DNA from: Endomychus coccineus
Taxonomy: Eukaryota; Arthropoda; Insecta; Coleoptera; Endomychidae
Direction of reading: 5' to 3'
Assembly (NCBI GenBank): GCA_958510875.1
Contig: OY294067.1
Location: forward strand, 56,122,039-56,186,038
DNA: 64,000 nt
In this document: piece after piece, positions 1-13,000 of the stretch
Layout: every line of letters begins with the position of its first letter
Position numbering within the stretch: the stretch's first letter is position 1
Made by a program: the position numbers and the translations under genes
The notes under the pieces: model-generated
Databases searched by the model: none
The model's input: only the letters and a program-made list of their open reading frames with translations
Told to the model about the DNA's origin: nothing

Positions 1-1560
1 GTGTTTCGGTGTTTCATTCTCTAGCTGATCAACTCTACTTGTCCTGTAAGAAAAACATTAAAATTCTAATAAACATTCTAAATGTTAGGGTAAGGTACCC
101 TGCTGATTGCCAATTTGTTGCACTTGTTAGAAATGAGTATCTGTTAGTAGTAATGTAATAAATAGGAATATGGAAATCGTAGCTTCTCATTGTTAAGATA
201 GCCTGTTGTATGTTGCGATAATCTTATCGAGTTAAGGCGGTAATATCAGTCTGGATTGAAACAATGACAGTTCTTTGCCGCTGAAGATATGAAACGATAC
301 GGTGTACTCACACGAAGGTGTTATCAAAAATACGACATCAGCGAAAACAGAGAGCTGGGAATAAATGTAAAGTCGGGGTGTGAAGTAAAGGGGTATAGAG
401 GCTATGCTGTTTTGATAAAACTCTTTCTTCAAGAGGGAAGAAGGCAGTTCTGGCCGGTCCATACTCAAGTCGCGTATTATTAAAGCCGAAGTGAATTCAT
501 TCCTTTCTTTTAAAGTTTAAAGTTTGGTAATTAAGGTGTGAGTTTGTAATTAAATTAATTTGTTAATTAATTCAGTTCAGAGGACAGCCCGGAACTCCGA
601 TGTGTTATCGTTAAATAAAAAAGTTCGTTCCATATCATTGGCACCGACTGGTCCGTTGAAATGAAGGTAGTGAGTGGTAGGGGACCAAATATTGGGGGAA
701 GGTTAGACAACAAGGGAGGTAAATCTTAGGTCTAGAGAATTATAACTGTTTGGGTTGGACTTATACTGAATGATTTCCGCTGAGTAGAGTATTAATGTGG
801 TAAAAGGTTGTAAAGGACTTTTTTTTGAGATTTAATTCTGAAACCACTATTCCTTTTGTTTATTCTGTGACGACGGTAAGGCTTAGTGACCATTTAGTTT
901 AGTTGTAATAGTCCCTATACATTCATATAATTATATTTATCCCATTAAAGTTATTAATAATAAATCCAGGTCATAAGTTCGATTGGTTTTGATTTAATAA
1001 GCGGACCAACCCAAAGTATACCTATAAAGTTACATGCAGCGATAGTACCGGAAGTTCCTGCTTACCCTCTCAAATAAGTAGGTGGTAGCGGCATATCATA
1101 ATAATAATAATAATGAATAAAGAAGTTGAAAGGTAAGGTTAATTGCCCGATTGCAAATTCAGATTATTTGCTGTAAGCCTTGAGGACACGCACACCCAGA
1201 GGAGCGCTGTGAGTTTGATACTGTAGAGAGACAGTAGTAGGGAATTAATTGAGTACAAGGTTGGGTACCTTTGTCTAGGAGGTGGTGGTCGATAAAGTAC
1301 AAGAATTAAAACAAAGAAATATGTGTATATTACAGTAAAATCTAATTGCTTACTTGTGACTCTTATATTATAGTTTCTATATAATGTTTGAAACCACATG
1401 TAAGCAATTAGATTTTACTACAATCAGACAACTCATTTCAAACAAGTGCGACAAAAATGAACTCACGTAAGTAAATTAAACATAACAGTGACCAATATTG
1501 TTTGAATTAATGTAATAAAAAAATTAATTAAAATGTTCCAAAATTCCCACATACACAAAC
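1..1560. other. AT-rich stretch without recognisable gene
   Basis: Presumed intron 8 of the RUSC-like gene or sequence beyond it. No SH3-like exon was found on the minus strand. The open frames around 232-483 on both strands resemble nothing I know and have no good splice context. It contains a short AAT microsatellite near 1099-1117 and an inverted repeat (1333-1354 against 1399-1420) that can form a hairpin with a loop of about 44 bases. Confidence 0.5.
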
Positions 1561-3165
1561 AAAATCAGTTGACATTCAATGTTGGGAGAGGGCATTCGAA
1601 TTTTCTTGAAGGTTCGGAGGTTATAGGCATAGGGAAATATTTCACTAGGTAAAGAGTTCCACAAATTCGCTGTTCGCTAAAAAAATGAAGTCTGGTAGGA
1701 AGAAGATCCGCAGGTCTCGAGCTTGACAATGAAGGGGTGACTAGTTTGAGCTCCCACCTTTCTACGATGTTCTAAAGAGTTCAATATCAATCAAACGAAT
1801 AACACTCTTCTGGATAGAATCCAAGAGCTTCAGCGTATGTTTGGGAGCCGAACTCCAAACATGAGAGCAGTACTCCAGGACAGGACCAATCTGTGCTTTG
1901 TAGGATGTAAAGTAGCTCTTGGCGCGGAATAGAAAACCAAATTTTTGTGAAGCGGTTTTCGCAATGAACCTCACATGATTGTCCCATGAGGGTGCTGTTG
2001 GTGGTGATCCCGAGCATGGTTATGGAAGACTTTATAGGAATAGTTGTATCTGACATCATCATATTAGCGATGGAGAAGACGCAAGCTTGTTTTGGTTGCA
2101 TTAAACTCTACTAGATTATCAGATCCCCATTTCAAAATCTTTGCTAGATCTCAATTAATTGCGTCAACCTGTCTCTGTCTCGCTCCTCTGGCTTCATTGG
2201 ATGGTATATGGCTCTAGATGAGAAAGCGGTATGAAGTTTATCATCATCGGAAAGCTGTGGACGGGACAGATGATCACTTCCAGTAGGTCGTTTATGTGGA
2301 GCAGAAACAAAGTTGGTACCAAGAGAGATCCCTCTGGAACACCAGCGGTGATAGTCAAAGAATCGGAGGATACTCCGTCAACCACCCCATGGAGTGATCG
2401 ATAGAAAGTGACAAAGTTGAGGTGGCAAACCATATGACGGAAGTTTCCCATGAATGGCTTTCGTGCCAGACTTGGTCAAATGCTTTGGAGATTTCCAATG
2501 ATACAGCTAGAGATTCCCCATGTTTTTCAATAGATTTCTGCCACACATGTGTTACGTAGACAAGCAGGTCTCCTGTTGATCTCTAGGTATTGGATGAGCT
2601 CGATGTGATTGCCTTCTCCATAACTTAGAGATCACAGATAGTAGTTCAATGGGTCTATACTCATTAGGAATGGTCGTCTTTCCTTTTGTTGGAATTGGTT
2701 GGACTCTAGCTCGCTTCCAGCTGGAAGGAAACACACCAAGTTTGTATGAAAGGGTAAACAACCTGCAGAAAACTGTTGTTAATTCAGGCGAACATCCCTT
2801 CCGATAGGTGAATTTTCGTCTGGCCCCATAGACTTTGAGGTATTGAGATCAAGCAGAATGCGCCTAATTGTGCGCTGACGAAAGAAAATTTCAGGCATTT
2901 GGCTTTAGATGACAGCAATATTAGGAGGTTCTTCCCTTGTGGATCCAAAGTGGAATTTGCTGCAAACATTCCAGCAAAAAGGTTAGCTTTTTCTTGTGGT
3001 ATAGTAGCCAGTATGCCATCATCTTTGGTTAGGGGAGAGGATGAACTGGTAGTAAAATTTCGAACAATTGCTTTGGCGAAAGCTCAAATCGAACGGGAGC
3101 CATTCGGGCATGAGATAAGCTTTGATCTTATTTTGGCATTATATGCCTTGAAAACCTAAGAATAC
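1560..3165 (-). pseudogene. Jockey-like non-LTR retrotransposon, reverse transcriptase remnant
   Basis: Minus-strand translation in several frames reproduces the usual order of a Jockey-type pol: FAANSTLD region (2969), a KSMGPDE-type motif, FTLSYKLGVFPSSWKRARVQPIP (2761 onward), EYRPIELLSVISK, HMWQKSIEKHGESLAVSLEISKAFDQVWHES (2546), then VVDGVSSDSLTITAGVPEGS (2380-2330), LLHINDLL, and at 1974-1762 the C-terminal YKAQIGPVLEYCSHVWSSAPK. Frameshifts and stops separate these blocks and the FADD box is lost, so it is dead. Closely similar pieces lie at 62090-62362 and 63650-64000. Confidence 0.8.
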
Positions 3166-3279
3166 CCACAGTTCACTTTAGCACACAGTTTAACTTTATA
3201 TTATTTTATCGATTACACTATCATATCAGATGAATGGTCTTTGAACAAAAAATATTGTTATTAATCTCAGATAACTTAC

Positions 3280-4049
3280 CTTGTATTGGCAGCTGTAGCT
3301 TTCTTCACAGGAGAATTTTTGACTGAATTAATTTTCGACAATCCACCGAATTTCACACCTGGAGGAGTAGTAACTTTTTTAACAGTCTTTCCACTTGGTT
3401 TAGCTGTGGGTGAGATAGGTACAGGTATTCCGGATGGTTTAACAGGAGACGTAATTAATCGAGGGATTCGAGATTTATTAGGAGTATGAGTGGGAGAATC
3501 TGGAGGCGAGTCGAAGGAATCTTTGCCGCTCAACATTTCCCATTTTTGTTGCAATTTTTTGAACCGTTTTCCATTTAACGGCTTGTCATCAGCCAAATTC
3601 GAATCTAAAGATTCAGGTGATTTCCTTCGTGCGCCACACGTTCCGTCATCATCTTCAAGATCTTCGACAAAATTAGCAGGATTTTCTAAGCTATCTGTAT
3701 ATTCTTCTTCCTTCGATAATCTATCGTAAACTTGATACAATTTTGAATTCAAGGAAATTCCAGACCAACGTTTCTTAGCAATACTTGTTACATCTTCGCC
3801 TAGCTTGAAACTGGGTTTCGATAGCGAACTTGGATCACAACATGATCGAGGTCGTTCTTTATCGTTCCGGTAATTTATTCTAAAATTGGCCGATGAATTC
3901 AGCAAATCTGGTAAAGTTTCTTCGTGGGGTATTGTATAATTGTGTATAGCTGTAGCGGCAGAAGTTTCTTCGCTTTCTGAATTTGAACGATTGCTGTGTG
4001 CCGATAATCCAGGTGAACCCCATTGCTTCAAAGTTGGAGAGAAAAGGTG
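3280..4049 (-). CDS. RUSC: RUSC-like exon 8, Ser/Pro-rich linker before the SH3 domain
   Basis: Acceptor TTTTTCAG ends at 4050, donor GTAAGT begins at 3279. It opens HLFSPTLKQWGSPGLS, in phase with exon 7, and gives 256 codons plus two bases. Mid-exon has FKLGEDVTSIAKKRWSG and an acidic patch NFVEDLEDDDG; the C-terminal third is basic and rich in S/T-P sites (SPPDSPTHTPNKSRIPR, ITSPVKPSGIPVPISP), resembling a microtubule- or kinase-targeted linker. It ends inside an arginine codon (AANT-R), so at least one more exon, expected to hold the SH3 domain, follows to the left; I did not find it in 1-3279. Confidence 0.86.
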
Positions 4050-7000
4050 CTGAAAAAAAAATTACTATTTCAAGGTGAGGATAACTCATGTTGTCATTAA
4101 GTCATTGGTTATTCGTTGCTACATTCCAATTTAGCAAAGCAGATTGAATTTATAAAGTCTTTTTTTTTTTAATTTTCCCAAATTCATTATAGCCTAGGGG
4201 CCAGAGCGATATTGATGGTCTGAACATTAACCCGATGGCACCATCGTTTATCGTTACAAGGCGGCTCAATGACCAATTCATTTCACACACCGAATTTTCG
4301 CCGGCTGCTAGATCTCGAGATACAGTCTTTGCAAATTGTTTATTTTTTGACTGGAGTTAACCCTTTCCAAGTTGCGGTTACTTGAAAAGCATGCTATTCT
4401 TATACACTTCCACCATGTACCATAATTTTTTATCGTGTCCGTTTATCAGGCTGACCAGTTAAAATTGGACCGGAAATGGACTGCAAGTTATCCTTCCCAA
4501 ACTGGAAAAAGTTCATTGGTTTTGGCAATTGTTAAGGTACCATGCCATCGAAAGTTATCGGTCCATTTCCGAGTAATTGGCTATTATTTGAACCAGAAAT
4601 GTTTTTTTTTCATTTTGTGGCTAAACCTTGCGGCTTACAACGTACCATAATGGCACCATGTTAAATAACTTTATTGGAGGTCAAATAGAGATTTAAAATT
4701 ATTGCCATCACTCCTTGCCTATTTCAACCCCCCAAAATTCACTAAAACCACACCCAAAACAATAAAAAAACAAAAAAGGGCCGTTTCGATTTTAAACCCA
4801 GTCGGAATCTCAATAATTGACTAATTTATCATAAAATTGGTCATATTATCCATGTTATTCATATTTTTTGGGGGGATGGTTTTAGGGAGGTTTGGGGGAT
4901 TGAAATAGGCAAGGAGTGATGGCAATAATTTTGAATCTTTATTTGACCTCCAATAAAGTTATTTAACATGGTACCATCATGCAACCTTGTAATCTTCAAG
5001 GTTTAGCCACAAAATGAGAAAAAAAAACCATTGTAGGTCCAAATAATAACCAATTACTCGGAAATGGACCGATAACTCTTGATGGCATGATCTTAACAAT
5101 TACCAACACCAATGAACATTTTCCAACAGGTTTGGGAGGGTTAACTTGCAGTCCATTGTTCAATTTTAACTGGTCAGCCTGATAAACGAACACGATAAAA
5201 AATGATGGCACATGGTGGCAGTGTATAAGAATGGTATGCTTTTCAAGTAACCGCACATTGAAAATGGTTAACCTCCAGTCAAAAAATAAACAATTTGCGG
5301 AGGCTGTACCTCGAGATCTAGCAGCCGTCGAAAAATCGGTCTGCGAAATGAATTAGTCATTGAACCGTCCTCTAACGATAAACCATAGTGCCATCGGGTT
5401 AATGTTCAGACCATCAATATCGCTCTGGCTGCTAGACTATTAGCAACTATTTAAATAATCAAGATAGAAAAGTTCAATAAGTGATATATTTTCTCACTTC
5501 ATTCAGTGTCTTGCAAGTTTTTATTTGCTACAAATCCATTTCAATTAAACGTAAAACTCGTTGTAAGTTCGCAAGGATAGATAGATGATCTTACAAATTT
5601 AAGTCCGGAACAGTGATGTGAACATACCTTTTGCGTAGGACTCAGACTTTGCTGATAGGAGTCCATCCTCTTCAAGCTTATGTGCAATTGTTTATATTCA
5701 TAGAAGAGATCTAATTGGAACGGTAGTGAAGCCAAAGGTTGTAACGCGCCTATCAGTTTATCCAAGAGGATCCTGACATCAGCTCCACCTGTATGAGACA
5801 GTACTAACAATGAATCGTTATTGTAATGTTTCCTCAGAACACTTTCCCTTGTTCGTAAGTAGCTAGCCCAAGCATCCAAAGATCTAACATTGAGAAGTCC
5901 AAACACGAAGGTATTGAATTTGACTAGACCTTCGGTGATTGCATCTTCACTATTTATTCTCATGACCAGTTCATTCAAGGCTTTTGTCAATGGTCCTTGT
6001 TTAGCAGAAGCCTCGACAACTTGCCAAACCGAGTTATTGATAGCACCAAAACTTGATTCCAGGTTAGGTTTGAGACCGTCACTCAAAACAGCATAAAGAG
6101 CTGGGCATAGCGATGTTAAAGCAATTTTAGCACATGCGGGATTAAGAGTTGAATCTCCCAACGCATTCAATTCTGCTTCATTGGTAGCAGTGGAAAAAAG
6201 AAGCATGATTTGTTCCACTGCAGCGGACACTGCATTTATGAGTGAACACTTTTGCACCATGTGGAGTGGGAGCTGGTGCATTGTTGTCATTCGAGGACTG
6301 GTATAACTGACATCATGAGCTTTTTGTGGTGACGCATCTATTCCGGAATTATTCTGAAAAGAGAAAGAAAGTTGTATTAGAATTCAAGTTAATGTAGAAC
6401 AATTTCTTAAAAAGAAGGCAATGTTCTACTACGACATTTTTCCATTCATTCTTTAGCGAGATCAATAGTCGAACATACCAGACGATATCAATCGGAAAAT
6501 GGAAGAAACAAGTAGGAAATGGTGCAAAATCAGTGGCGTAACTACCGCCGCCACGGCCGATTGTTTTTTTTTGCTTGTTTGTAAAACTATGATCCGTTGT
6601 CCCTGCGCAGTGGCCTGAAAGAACAAACTTCGAAGATACATTCTATCAGGGAGTTGGCTAACTTAATACTGATCGAGTATTTTACTCTTTCCGCTAGCTT
6701 TTCGGACGTCTGCTCAGTAATTTTACTGTTTTTAACAATTCCAGTGACCGTTGCAACTGCAGAGCGCTCCTTTTCAAAACTGAAAATGATAAAAAATTAT
6801 CTGCGAAATTCGATGGGGCAAGAGAGAGTAAGGTCACGAACTCGTTGAGGGCGAACCTGGATGAAATAGTCGATAAGTTTGTGAAGGCGAAAGTCCGCAA
6901 GGCGAGATTTTATGGAGTGTTAGGTAGATATAAGAGTATGTATTGTATCGGAATACGGCTGTGACTATGGATTGTAAGATTGATTGTGAGATTGTACAAT

Positions 7001-10000
7001 TACACATGGATAAAATATACAACCCAAAAAAGTATTCATTTGACCTCCTTTTTTTTTGCTTGTAAAAATTTTCTCCAGGGGGGGGGATACGTTGCTGTTG
7101 GACTGGGGCCCCGGTCGAGTTAGTTACGCCACTGGCAAAAATACCTGTATCAGATGACTTTTGAATATCTTGTCCAAAATTATTGTTTTGCTCAGCTCCT
7201 AGTCTTTCAGTTTTCGCCTACAATGTAAAATAGCGTTCTTAAGGGAAACTTGAGATGGGACACTCAGAAATGAATGCTTGAACTACCTACAAAGGGATGG
7301 ATTCAAAACTTTGGAACCTCTCAATCTATTTTCAATAGGAAAAATTTCCATACCAATTCTGGAGCATGATTGAAGGTTACGATTATTTGCTGATTAAAAT
7401 GTTCAGTAAATTAATAATCACCTAGGATGACGAAAGATGGTTGATTTTTATGTAAAATATTGATTGGATTGATCGGGTTCGCCGATCGATAAATTTTTTC
7501 ACTGACAACCGTTCGTTGTAACTCAAGAACGGTATAGCTCTTACATGGATAGGCAAGAAGAACAAAGTGACTCTAAGCGGGACAGTCGGCCATTAACGGA
7601 AATGAGGCAGCAGAATGCCCAGAGAAGGTGCAGCTTCAAAATGTATCGGACCAAAACCATGTCTTGGCCTATGTACAACAACAGCTAACATAGCTATATC
7701 ATTCTGGACTGTAAGTAGTTCAGTTTGGCAAGCCTTACCAAGTTTACCCACATTAAAGCGTTCATTATAAGCCCTTCAGGAACAAGAGCTGAATTAATCC
7801 CAGAGCAAAGCAGGCAAAATGTAAAATGTTTGCATGGTGTTCAGGATGGCTTACACAACGTTAGTCAGAAGAAGAAAAGGGGCTCATGATTATTACTATA
7901 ATAAACAATGAAACACCATTTTCAATAAACGAAAGGAGTGTCTTTTATAACAAATGGAATATCTCGGGCTCTTTGGTATCAGAGGGCTATTTTTGTAGGT
8001 TGAACCTGAATCAAAAGTCGGAAATTGGAGAAAATCCGTCCCGTTTGCAGGAAAACCCTAAAAAATTTACTAAATCTTAGCAACAAACAAAAATTTTCTC
8101 GGACTTGCGAGGTATTGAAATAATAAGATGCCGTGATGTGTTTGGGTACAATTTTCACTAGAAGGAAAATTCTGTAAAATTGGTCGAAATTTGCTTGGTT
8201 TTTCCTTCATATTCCTATCTCGGTGCTTGTCCAACGTGTCTAATTATATGATCGCTGAGTATTACGTTATTTTATGATCATAAAATCAAAACTGACGATA
8301 GTTTCCAGGAAAGCTCCGTAAAATGAAAATTTACCATTTCTACACAAGCTTCAATTATTTTGTTTTCGAAAAATGTTAGTCAGTGTTATTGGAATGATAA
8401 GGTACCGTGATGGTTCTCGGTACAAATTTCACTAACAGAAGGAAAATTCTGGAAAATTGGTGGAAAATTGCGTCGTTTTCCTTCATATTCCTGTCTCGGT
8501 CCTCGTCAAAAGTGTCAAATTATATGTTTTTGTGGTTATAAAATCAAAACTAGGGTTTTCTGAAAAACTCCGAAAAATGAAAATTTGACATCTTTAACTG
8601 CTATTTTTTTTTTCGAAAAAATTTAGACAATTATTATGATAAAGAATTTCAAGTATCTTTTATTATATGTTCAGTACCTCTTTCAAAGCAGGTAAAAAAG
8701 ACACGAGCGTCTCACGCCAGTAATGATCTTGGCAGCGATCATAGAATTATTAGATTTAACTTATAAACTATGGCAGTGATGCTGTCATATTTAGTATTGC
8801 TTGTTTGCATGGCGCTAAAAATAAAAACCCATCACAGCTAGATCTACGGCCTACCGTGATGGATTATTGAAACATAAATGAGGACAAAAGAAAAGTACAC
8901 ATAATTAAGTATCGATAGTTATATTTATTGACAATAGTTAAATACATATAATAACAATATAGTCTAGGAAATAAGGCATTCCACATTCCAAACCCGACGC
9001 AGTTGGATAGATTGAGATGCGGTTTTCTGCATTCGATTCAGAAAGTGATTTAGAAAATTTGTCCGGTATTTTTTCTTTGCTGAAAAAATTTATTGCATTT
9101 CTACAGACAAAAAATGCATTTTCTGAGTGCACTTCTTGAGGTAAATAAAAAAACGAACTCGAATTGGTTTCTCGGTGGTTCTTGGGGTCGCTGAACACGA
9201 ATATGCTATCAAGAATATTCACTGAGGTCCCCTTGGACCTCCCGGGGGTATCCGGGCGTCCTGACGCCCTAGATATCGTTTAATGTTTGTTAACTGTTCG
9301 AGAGGTGATATAAAGGTTGCTAGTGATGATTAAGACTTGAAAAAACTCTTCTGCAATACCTGGTGGTACCTTGAGATCGGTTAACCAAGTCATCTTCTAG
9401 GAATTTGTTAATTTTTCTTCATAAAATGTAACAAATTCTAGCACTCGGAGTTTCCAAAGACGCCTATGACACTCACAATGTTCTGCAAATTACCTGGAGG
9501 TGTTTCCAGGTCTCTGGAGCCCTGTGTATCTACGTCATCTTCTAGGAATTAGTTAATTGTTCTTCATAAAAGGTAACAAATTCTGGCTCTCGAGGTTTTT
9601 CGAAGTCGCCGATCATGATTATGATAGTCAGAAAGTTCATGCCTAGAAGATGACTTACATACACAGGGGTCCAGAGAATCGGAAACACCTTCAGTTAATT
9701 CGTAGATCATTGTGAGTGTCATAGTCGTGATCGGCGACGAGATATTTCATTTGTTATAAAAGACATTCCATTTGTTAATTGAAAATGGTTTTTTATTGTT
9801 TATTAATAGTAATAATCTCGAGCCCCTTGAACACGACGCAAAAAGAATTGTGCATTTTCCTGAGATCTATAAAATTTTAGATGTTTTTCACAGTTTTGAC
9901 TGGACTAAATCGGTTTATATATAGGACACTACCATTTGAACCACCATCTACGAAGGCTCAGCTTAGTAAAATAAGCACAATGTCGGTTATGTCTCGAGAA

Positions 10001-13000
10001 TGTCCAGCTGGGGAAAGAACCAGATCTGAGATGTTCGGCAAGACACATCGTCTACCAGAAGATCTGGAGAAAACCACAACCGGCAAAATCAGCGGCCTCA
10101 TAAAAACACTGAACTTGCTAGGTGAACTATAATTAGAAGTGAGCCACAATAGGCCTTATGATCGCGGAGGAGCAAACGACGTTCGGCCTAGTCACAAGAA
10201 ACGTAAACCTATTTCACCGTATGCTAAGAATAACGAAAATCTTACCTGATAATTTTTATGATGTAAAAATGCCGAAACATCCGGAGAATTATTGGGTGCA
10301 AGAAACGGTTTCATTTCCAGATGCTTTGGTAACAGATTGATCTTTTCCGCAAAACTAACCATTTTCTTCCCACCGAAATGCTCCCCTGCATCTTGGTTCA
10401 TTTTCAGCGATAGAAATTTGCTGACGTATGATCTCAATTGCGTGATACTTTCTTCATTCATTTCTTCATGATCGGAAGTGGATATACCACTCACTTTCAA
10501 AAATTCTTCAAACTGAAGTAATTCATCTACACTCATGTTAGGAAAAAGGTGATCGTTTCTAGGAAATGATCGTTTAGGTTCGTGTTCATCCAAACTACTA
10601 CTAGATGTGCCAGCGTCAACCCCTTCATCCTCTGTTTCAGATAATCGTTTATTTCTTGCTAAGTAATATGGTTCGACCAAAGAGATTCTTTTATGCCTGT
10701 TGTCATCGGTAACATCATCATCACTGGTTTCGTACATGCTATGTCTCTTAATCAACTCACACTTGCTTAAAATACTCTTTGGTAGCGGTGGACGAGGAGG
10801 AACAACATCTATATGACTGAAATTATTACGCTTTGGTAATGGTGGAGCAGTTGTCACTATCGGTCTTGGTCTTTCGTTAACCATTAGACTAGCTTCAGAA
10901 CTTGTTACGCTGTCATAGCGATAAACAAACAGTGGATTGTTACTCACTGGGACTGGACTATTTTGTGAGTCGTTTAAGATAGTAGAAGAACCTCTATAAC
11001 CAGAACTTGGTTGTGTAGCAGTACTAGAACTGGACGAAGTATTTGTCTGGTTCGAATTCGTTCGTTCAATTATCCCAGTGTAATCACAGCTCATCGGACG
11101 CCGTCTAGACTTATTACTTGGCATGACAAGTTTTTCATGAGGGTTACGTTTCATGTATTCGGATATTTCAGGGACTTCTGCTAGTATTTGCTTACATTCT
11201 TGTGGCAACAAAAAATTTAGGGATTCCCAGTCTTTAACGTGACTGAATCCTTTCTTCTTTAACATTTCCAAGTCGTTACAGCTAAAAGGACGTTTCTTAT
11301 TTGTAGTGCTTACAGGAGGTGCCTTTTGTGGCATCAATAATACTTTAGTCATATCCTTCTCTTTCTCATTCAAGAAATCCAAGTTTGGTAAGACGTAATT
11401 TGGATATAAAACATATACAGGTTTTGGTATTTCACCCTCATGGCGTAGTTTAGATAAAAATGATGGTTCAATGATTTTGTAGGTGTCTTGTCGAGGTTGA
11501 TTACTCCTCTGAGAATTTTTCAGATTAATCAACTCAGAAAAGTGAGATGTCTGGATACTTCTGTTGATAGAATTGTTCCTGGTTGATTTTATGTTACTCC
11601 TTTTAATGGGTGATTCTATTTTAAATTTATTGCTGTCTCTTAAGCTATTGTTATTATTGATGTTATGATTTTTCTTTTCAGTAGAGCTATTGCCGTCGGA
11701 TTCAAATTTTGATATGCTTTCAGATAATTCTTCATTAGATTGTTTCCGCACACAGTCTTCTTCTGGCTCCTCCGCTATCAAATCATATGTTTTAATACTA
11801 CTTTCATTAGTTTTGCCATCATAACTTGTTTCCAAATGTTTCAACTGATCTATGCATTTTGATTCGAAGTAATTGCTATCTGCCGATTGATTTGTGGGCC
11901 AGTTTTCTGTTGATGAGAGCTGGTCCATCGTTGTGGACATCCCTGCATCAAATTTTTAGAATTACTTGTGAAAACTAACATTTGATTGAATTTTATAAAT
12001 ATTCAGGTAGTTAACGTTTTACTATTGGCTAATCAGGCGTTTTTGTGCTCCTTTTTATTCAATTTCAATTGCAATTGAAATTAAATAGTGGCACCAGTTG
12101 AGTTAATAAACATTCTAAATTTGTGAATATCCAACATTACTGTCCTAAATTCAAGGCAAACAAATTTGCGTAATGTAACAATCGAGATGTAAATGAATAT
12201 ATGAAAACATTCATTTATATCTTGTTAGTTACAAGTTACAAACTAATAGTTCTAGTAGTCCAGGCAATAAGCCGGGAAAAAGGTCATATTACAAAAAAAT
12301 AAATATAGTAAGCTAGAATTTCAAACTTTTTTTTTGCATTTTGTTCCTAATACCCCATAGATCATTCATGACTATCAAGACCACGGAGGTTGACTTTTCT
12401 ACCACCCAAAACGGGGTTTCAACCCCTCAGAGGAGCATTCTTATGAAAACAATCCAAAAGTTTAGAAAATTAATGAATTAAGAGCCGAAAATGACCCCTA
12501 GTATGTTTTTTGGGTCGCTGATCACGATTCCGCAGTTAGTTTTCTCGGAAAACTCCCTCCAGATGGGAAACTTGGAAAATGTATATATAATATACTGGGT
12601 TCCCCATATTATTAATAAATTCCCTACGAGATAACTAAATAGGTTGTTCTCTGAGGGATTATCTTCTGTAGTCTTTGGGATTTAAGTAAATTATTAATCA
12701 AGTAGGCGCCTGTCACAAATAAATTTTAAATTAATAATTTCGTGGAACGCCATTTTTCTACGAGAAGTTTGTTAGTTTTCATCAATAATTATTAAATTTT
12801 TTTGCTTTGAGACATTATTTCAACATCCGTTTGAACTTTCATGGATTACTCAGTCCAACAACGTGTGTTTTGTGCAAAGAGTTCTATATATAGAGATGAC
12901 AAGTTGTATCGTTTGTATATAAAGAGAACGTATTTTGGGAGTCCAGCGCGGTTACCCTCTCTCCGCGTCCCAAGCGATCGAGTCGACTAGTTTTTGCAAG

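Noticed and set aside
232..483. Overlapping open frames on both strands, considered as the missing SH3 exon (SFHIFSGKELSLF on the minus strand)
   Set aside because: The resemblance covers only a few residues, the frame stops right after ILPP, no ALYDY-like start or W-x-x-G-x-x-P region follows, and splice sites do not fit the phase of exon 8.
4435..5256. Open frames 4435-4650 (+) and 4996-5256 (-) with similar peptides
   Set aside because: They are the same sequence read from the two arms of an inverted repeat, not paralogous genes.
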